The notes beneath the pieces were generated by a model. That model saw nothing but the letters and a program-made list of their open reading frames with translations, searched no databases and was not told where the DNA came from. DNA of 64,000 nt, taken from Amycolatopsis sp. CA-128772 (GTDB taxonomy: Bacteria; Actinomycetota; Actinomycetes; Mycobacteriales; Pseudonocardiaceae). Below, piece after piece: positions 61,853-64,000 of this stretch; within the stretch, counting starts at the first letter, position 1; every line of letters begins with the position of its first letter. A program made the position numbers and the translations under genes. The stretch lies in the NCBI RefSeq assembly GCF_002904295.1, contig NZ_PPHG01000022.1:1-64000 (forward strand), given 5' to 3'.

Positions 61853-62290
61853 TCACCGGGCCGCGGCCCGGTTGACGGCCCGCGCGGCGACGATGCCGAG
61901 CACCAGCCCGGCGACCGCGGTCAGGCCGTGCAGCCAGTTGTCCGCCCAGTTCAGGTTGATCGGGTCTTCGGGGTTGACGATCGCGGTCGCCAGGATCCCG
62001 TAGGCGGTCATGCCGGTGAAGCCGACGAACAGCACCCAGCAGTAGATGATCGCCCCGGTGCGCCGGGTCGCGGCCAGCAACCCGAGCACGCCGACCGCCG
62101 TGTGGACGAGGTTGAGCAGCGGGGTGACGCTGAAGATCCACACGGCGCGGCTCGTCTCGTGCCCGACCGCGGCGGTTTCCGGGGTCAGGAACCCGGCGAT
62201 CCCCAGCGCGAGGTACAGCAGCCCGAGCACGGCGACGACCGGGCGCAGCCAGGTCGCCCCGGGCCGGGGACGGGTCTCGGCGGACGTCAT
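61853..62290 (-). CDS. DUF4383 membrane protein
   Basis: The 145-residue protein has four hydrophobic helices (near 20-40, 55-72, 80-100, 120-140) with the family motifs LLNLVHTAVGVLGLLAA and GVILA-like turn (AYGILATAI), plus NLNWADNWLH before the last helix. DUF4383 proteins are small actinomycete membrane proteins of unknown role, often near stress genes. Confidence 0.85.
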   Translation of the reverse strand: MTSAETRPRPGATWLRPVVAVLGLLYLALGIAGFLTPETAAVGHETSRAVWIFSVTPLLNLVHTAVGVLGLLAATRRTGAIIYCWVLFVGFTGMTAYGILATAIVNPEDPINLNWADNWLHGLTAVAGLVLGIVAARAVNRAAAR

Positions 62291-62356
62291 GGGTGCCTCC
62301 TTCTCGCTCGGGGCGCGGATACCCGCGGTAGCCGGGGAGAAACGGGGGAGTGAAAA

Positions 62357-62394
62357 GGGCCGGACGGCGGGCTGGGGGAGCCGCCGTCCGGCCC
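62357..62394 (-). terminator. Terminator of the SDR gene
   Basis: A 14-bp perfect stem (GGGCCGGACGGCGG at 62357-62370 with 62381-62394) is followed on the minus strand by TTTT, 50 bp past the SDR stop. Confidence 0.8.
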
Positions 62395-62444
62395 GTGGCC
62401 GGGACCCGCGCCCGGTCCCTGCAGCCGGACGCGGGTCCCTGGTC

Positions 62445-63269
62445 TCAGGGGGAACGCCAGTCGTGATCGCGGTACGCGGTGCCGTGCTGGGCGCCCATCA
62501 GCAGCAGGCCGCCGTCGACGACGAGCGACGTGCCGGTGATGTACCCGGCCGCCGGGGTGGCCAGGAACGCGACCGCGGCCGCCACCTCGGCCGCGTGGCC
62601 CGGGCGCCCGAGCGGGATGCCGGGCCGGTCCTGCTCGCGCGGGTCGGCGTCGGTCTGGCCGGTCATCGGCGTCGAGATCTCGCCCGGTGCCACCGAATTC
62701 ACCGTGATGCCGTGCTCGGCCAGCTCCAGCGCGAGCACCTGGGTCAGCGCGCCCGCCCCGGCCTTCGCGGCGCAGTAGGGCGCGGCGCCGACCCGCGGCA
62801 CGTGCTCGTGGACGCTGGTGATGGTGATGATCCGGCCGCCGCGGCCGGCGTCGATCATGTGCCGCGCCGCGCGTTGCGAGAGCAGGAAGACGCCGTCGAG
62901 GTCGACGTCGAGGACCTGGCGCCACTTCTCGTAGCTGAGCTCCGTGACGCGCTCGCTGCTGCCGGTGCCGGAACAGTTGACCAGGACGTCGATCCCGCCG
63001 AGGTCGCCGGCGAACGCGTCGACGACGTCGGCGGCCCCGGGCAGCCGGGTCAGGTCGAGCTGCCGGACGTGTGCGGTCACCCCGCGCGACCGGACCTCGG
63101 CGGCGGTTTCTTCCGCGCCGCCGGCGTCCGAGTGGTAGGTGAGGCCGACGTCCAGGCCACCGCCGGCGAGGGCGACAGCAACCGCGCGGCCGATGCCGGA
63201 GTCGGCACCGGTGACGACGGCGCGTCGCGGCGAAGCGGCTTCGGCGGGCAGAGGTGCCGGGAGCGACAC
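62445..63269 (-). CDS. SDR-family oxidoreductase (glucose-dehydrogenase-like)
   Basis: The 274-residue protein has AVVTGADSGIGRAVAVAL (NAD(P) motif), VNCSGTGS, the catalytic region ITITSVHEH with YCAAKAG (Y-x-x-x-K) and a late GRPGHAAEVAAAVAFLATPAAGYITG. AAAGGAG precedes the GTG. It reduces or oxidises an alcohol or sugar; the substrate is unknown. Confidence 0.9.
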   Translation of the reverse strand: MSLPAPLPAEAASPRRAVVTGADSGIGRAVAVALAGGGLDVGLTYHSDAGGAEETAAEVRSRGVTAHVRQLDLTRLPGAADVVDAFAGDLGGIDVLVNCSGTGSSERVTELSYEKWRQVLDVDLDGVFLLSQRAARHMIDAGRGGRIITITSVHEHVPRVGAAPYCAAKAGAGALTQVLALELAEHGITVNSVAPGEISTPMTGQTDADPREQDRPGIPLGRPGHAAEVAAAVAFLATPAAGYITGTSLVVDGGLLLMGAQHGTAYRDHDWRSP

Positions 63270-63462
63270 GGGCAGCTCCTTTCGTCGCCGGTCGGCTACC
63301 ACCCCGCCCGGCGCCTAAACGCGGCGGCCGCCCCGCCGGGCGCCACCGCACCGCGGGCCCCACACGCGTTCACCCGGCGGGGGAGCAGCCGGTGCTGTCC
63401 GGAGCGTGTGTCGACCGGAAGTCGGGGTAATCGCGCCATTCCCGAACGGAAGGAGAGCTCCC

Positions 63463-63651
63463 GTGAGCAAGCCGAACCCGATCGAACTGCAGAAGTACCT
63501 GTCGGGCGTCGACTACCCGGCGCAGCGTGACGACCTGGTGCAGGCGGCCGAGAAGAACGGTGCCGACTCGGACACCCTCGACATCGTGCGCGGCCTGCCC
63601 GACCGGACCTACGAGGGGCCGAGCGGCGTGAGCAAGGAGATCGGCGGCTGA
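63463..63651 (+). CDS. DUF2795 protein
   Basis: The 62-residue protein has the DUF2795 pattern PIELQKYLSGVDYPAQRDDLVQAAEKNGAD and a helix-rich short domain. AAGGAGA precedes the GTG. These small actinomycete proteins often lie beside stress genes. Confidence 0.9.
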   Translation: MSKPNPIELQKYLSGVDYPAQRDDLVQAAEKNGADSDTLDIVRGLPDRTYEGPSGVSKEIGG

Positions 63652-63665
63652 CCCGCGCCCGCTGA

Positions 63666-63689
63666 GCCCGGGCGGGCTGCCGCCCGGGC
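63666..63689. terminator. Hairpin between convergent genes
   Basis: GCCCGGGCGG (63666-63675) pairs with 63680-63689 around a GCTG loop, between the DUF2795 gene and the glycosyltransferase stop. Confidence 0.65.
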
Positions 63690-64000
63690 CTAGCTCGGCG
63701 AACTCAGCGCGGCGTCTTCCGCCGCCAGGGCGCCGGGCAGGGCCAGCGCCGTCACCGCGCGGCAGACGTCGGCGGGGTCGATCGTGTCGAGGCAGGGGTG
63801 CCCCGGGACCGGGCAGACCCGCGCGCGGGTGGCGCGGCAGGGCGCCTGCTGGTCGCCGAGCACCACCGTGGGGACGCCGTAGGGCGCCCACCGCTCCTGC
63901 GGCACGACCGGGGCGAACAGCGACACCACCGGGGTGCCCGCCGCCGCGGCGAGGTGCGCCGGGCCCGTGTTGGGGGCCACCACGACCTGCGCACCGGACA
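63690..64000 (-). CDS. GT9-family glycosyltransferase, 5' partial
   Basis: The C-terminal ~103 residues are visible: GAQVVVAPNTGPAHLAAAAGTPVVSLFAPV, the nucleotide-sugar binding motif of the heptosyltransferase-like GT9 family, then CRATRARVCPVPGHPC with an unusual cysteine pair and DTIDPADVCRAVTAL. The frame is open to the window edge. It probably adds a sugar to a cell-surface or secondary metabolite. Confidence 0.9.
   Translation of the reverse strand, partial: SGAQVVVAPNTGPAHLAAAAGTPVVSLFAPVVPQERWAPYGVPTVVLGDQQAPCRATRARVCPVPGHPCLDTIDPADVCRAVTALALPGALAAEDAALSSPS

Noticed and set aside
1..64000. rRNA or tRNA genes
   Set aside because: No cloverleaf with a CCA end or rRNA-like segment was recognised; a tRNA scan would be needed to exclude one fully.

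Overview
The window is very GC-rich with short intergenic gaps, frequent GTG/TTG starts and many ATGA/GTGA stop-start overlaps. Its gene families are typical of filamentous actinomycetes: a DUF5753/DUF397 pair, EspG/WXG100/YbaB gene sets, DUF4383, DUF2795, GH76 and S53 proteins, and WD40/NB-ARC proteins. A Pseudonocardiales genome such as Amycolatopsis is the best guess; this is inference from gene content.

Region 1 (1 to about 11.6 kb) is the right part of an integrated phage or phage-like element. A Scr1/DUF397-type pair lies at the left edge. A long, translationally coupled leftward early operon (8622 to 795) encodes an excisionase-like HTH protein, a Cas4/RecB-like exonuclease, a RecT-like annealing protein, a RuvC-like resolvase, a replication-type winged-helix protein and several small zinc-finger proteins. 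A divergent XRE repressor faces it, and a large serine integrase lies at the right end. The element ends inside the P-loop codons of a STAND NTPase gene, leaving only that gene's first ~97 codons.

Region 2 (12-22.7 kb) is host metabolism and regulation: sirtuin, TIGR03086 protein, truncated haemoglobin, thioredoxin-reductase-like enzyme, two XRE-cupin regulators, a GNAT acetyltransferase, an MFS exporter, the acetaldehyde dehydrogenase/4-hydroxy-2-oxovalerate aldolase pair of meta-cleavage pathways, and an FAD hydroxylase with a divergent TetR regulator.

Region 3 (22.7-29.7 kb) holds two adjacent giant STAND proteins: a NACHT-type NTPase with a long helical-repeat tail, and an NB-ARC protein with 14 WD repeats. 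Both begin with a short VVQAG/VIQAG element also present in the prophage-disrupted gene. This resembles the RHIM core and is the best candidate for an unusual system (prokaryotic NLR-like signalling or defence).

Region 4 (29.7-34.9 kb) has a broken ArgP/LysG regulator beside an intact LysE exporter, a five-gene overlapping operon of sigma factor, two O6-alkylguanine methyltransferases, a 2OG-Fe(II) oxygenase and an unknown protein, a PrmC-like methyltransferase and an L,D-transpeptidase lipoprotein.

Region 5 (35-42.1 kb) is a type VII secretion accessory island: two peptidoglycan hydrolases fused to WXG-like helical domains, YbaB-like proteins, an EspG-like chaperone and WXG/PPE-like proteins, with no ESX ATPase or membrane core in view.

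Region 6 (42.2-64 kb) has CopC, an amino-acid permease/Lrp/aminotransferase regulon with visible shared operators, a P450 operon, a LuxR-type regulator, an S53 peptidase beside a 708-residue secreted protein, a Ser/Thr kinase with an extracellular CBM2, an HNH nuclease, an esterase, HtpG, a 21-bp minisatellite, a GH76 enzyme, and a cluster of small stress- or envelope-type genes ending in a partial GT9 glycosyltransferase.
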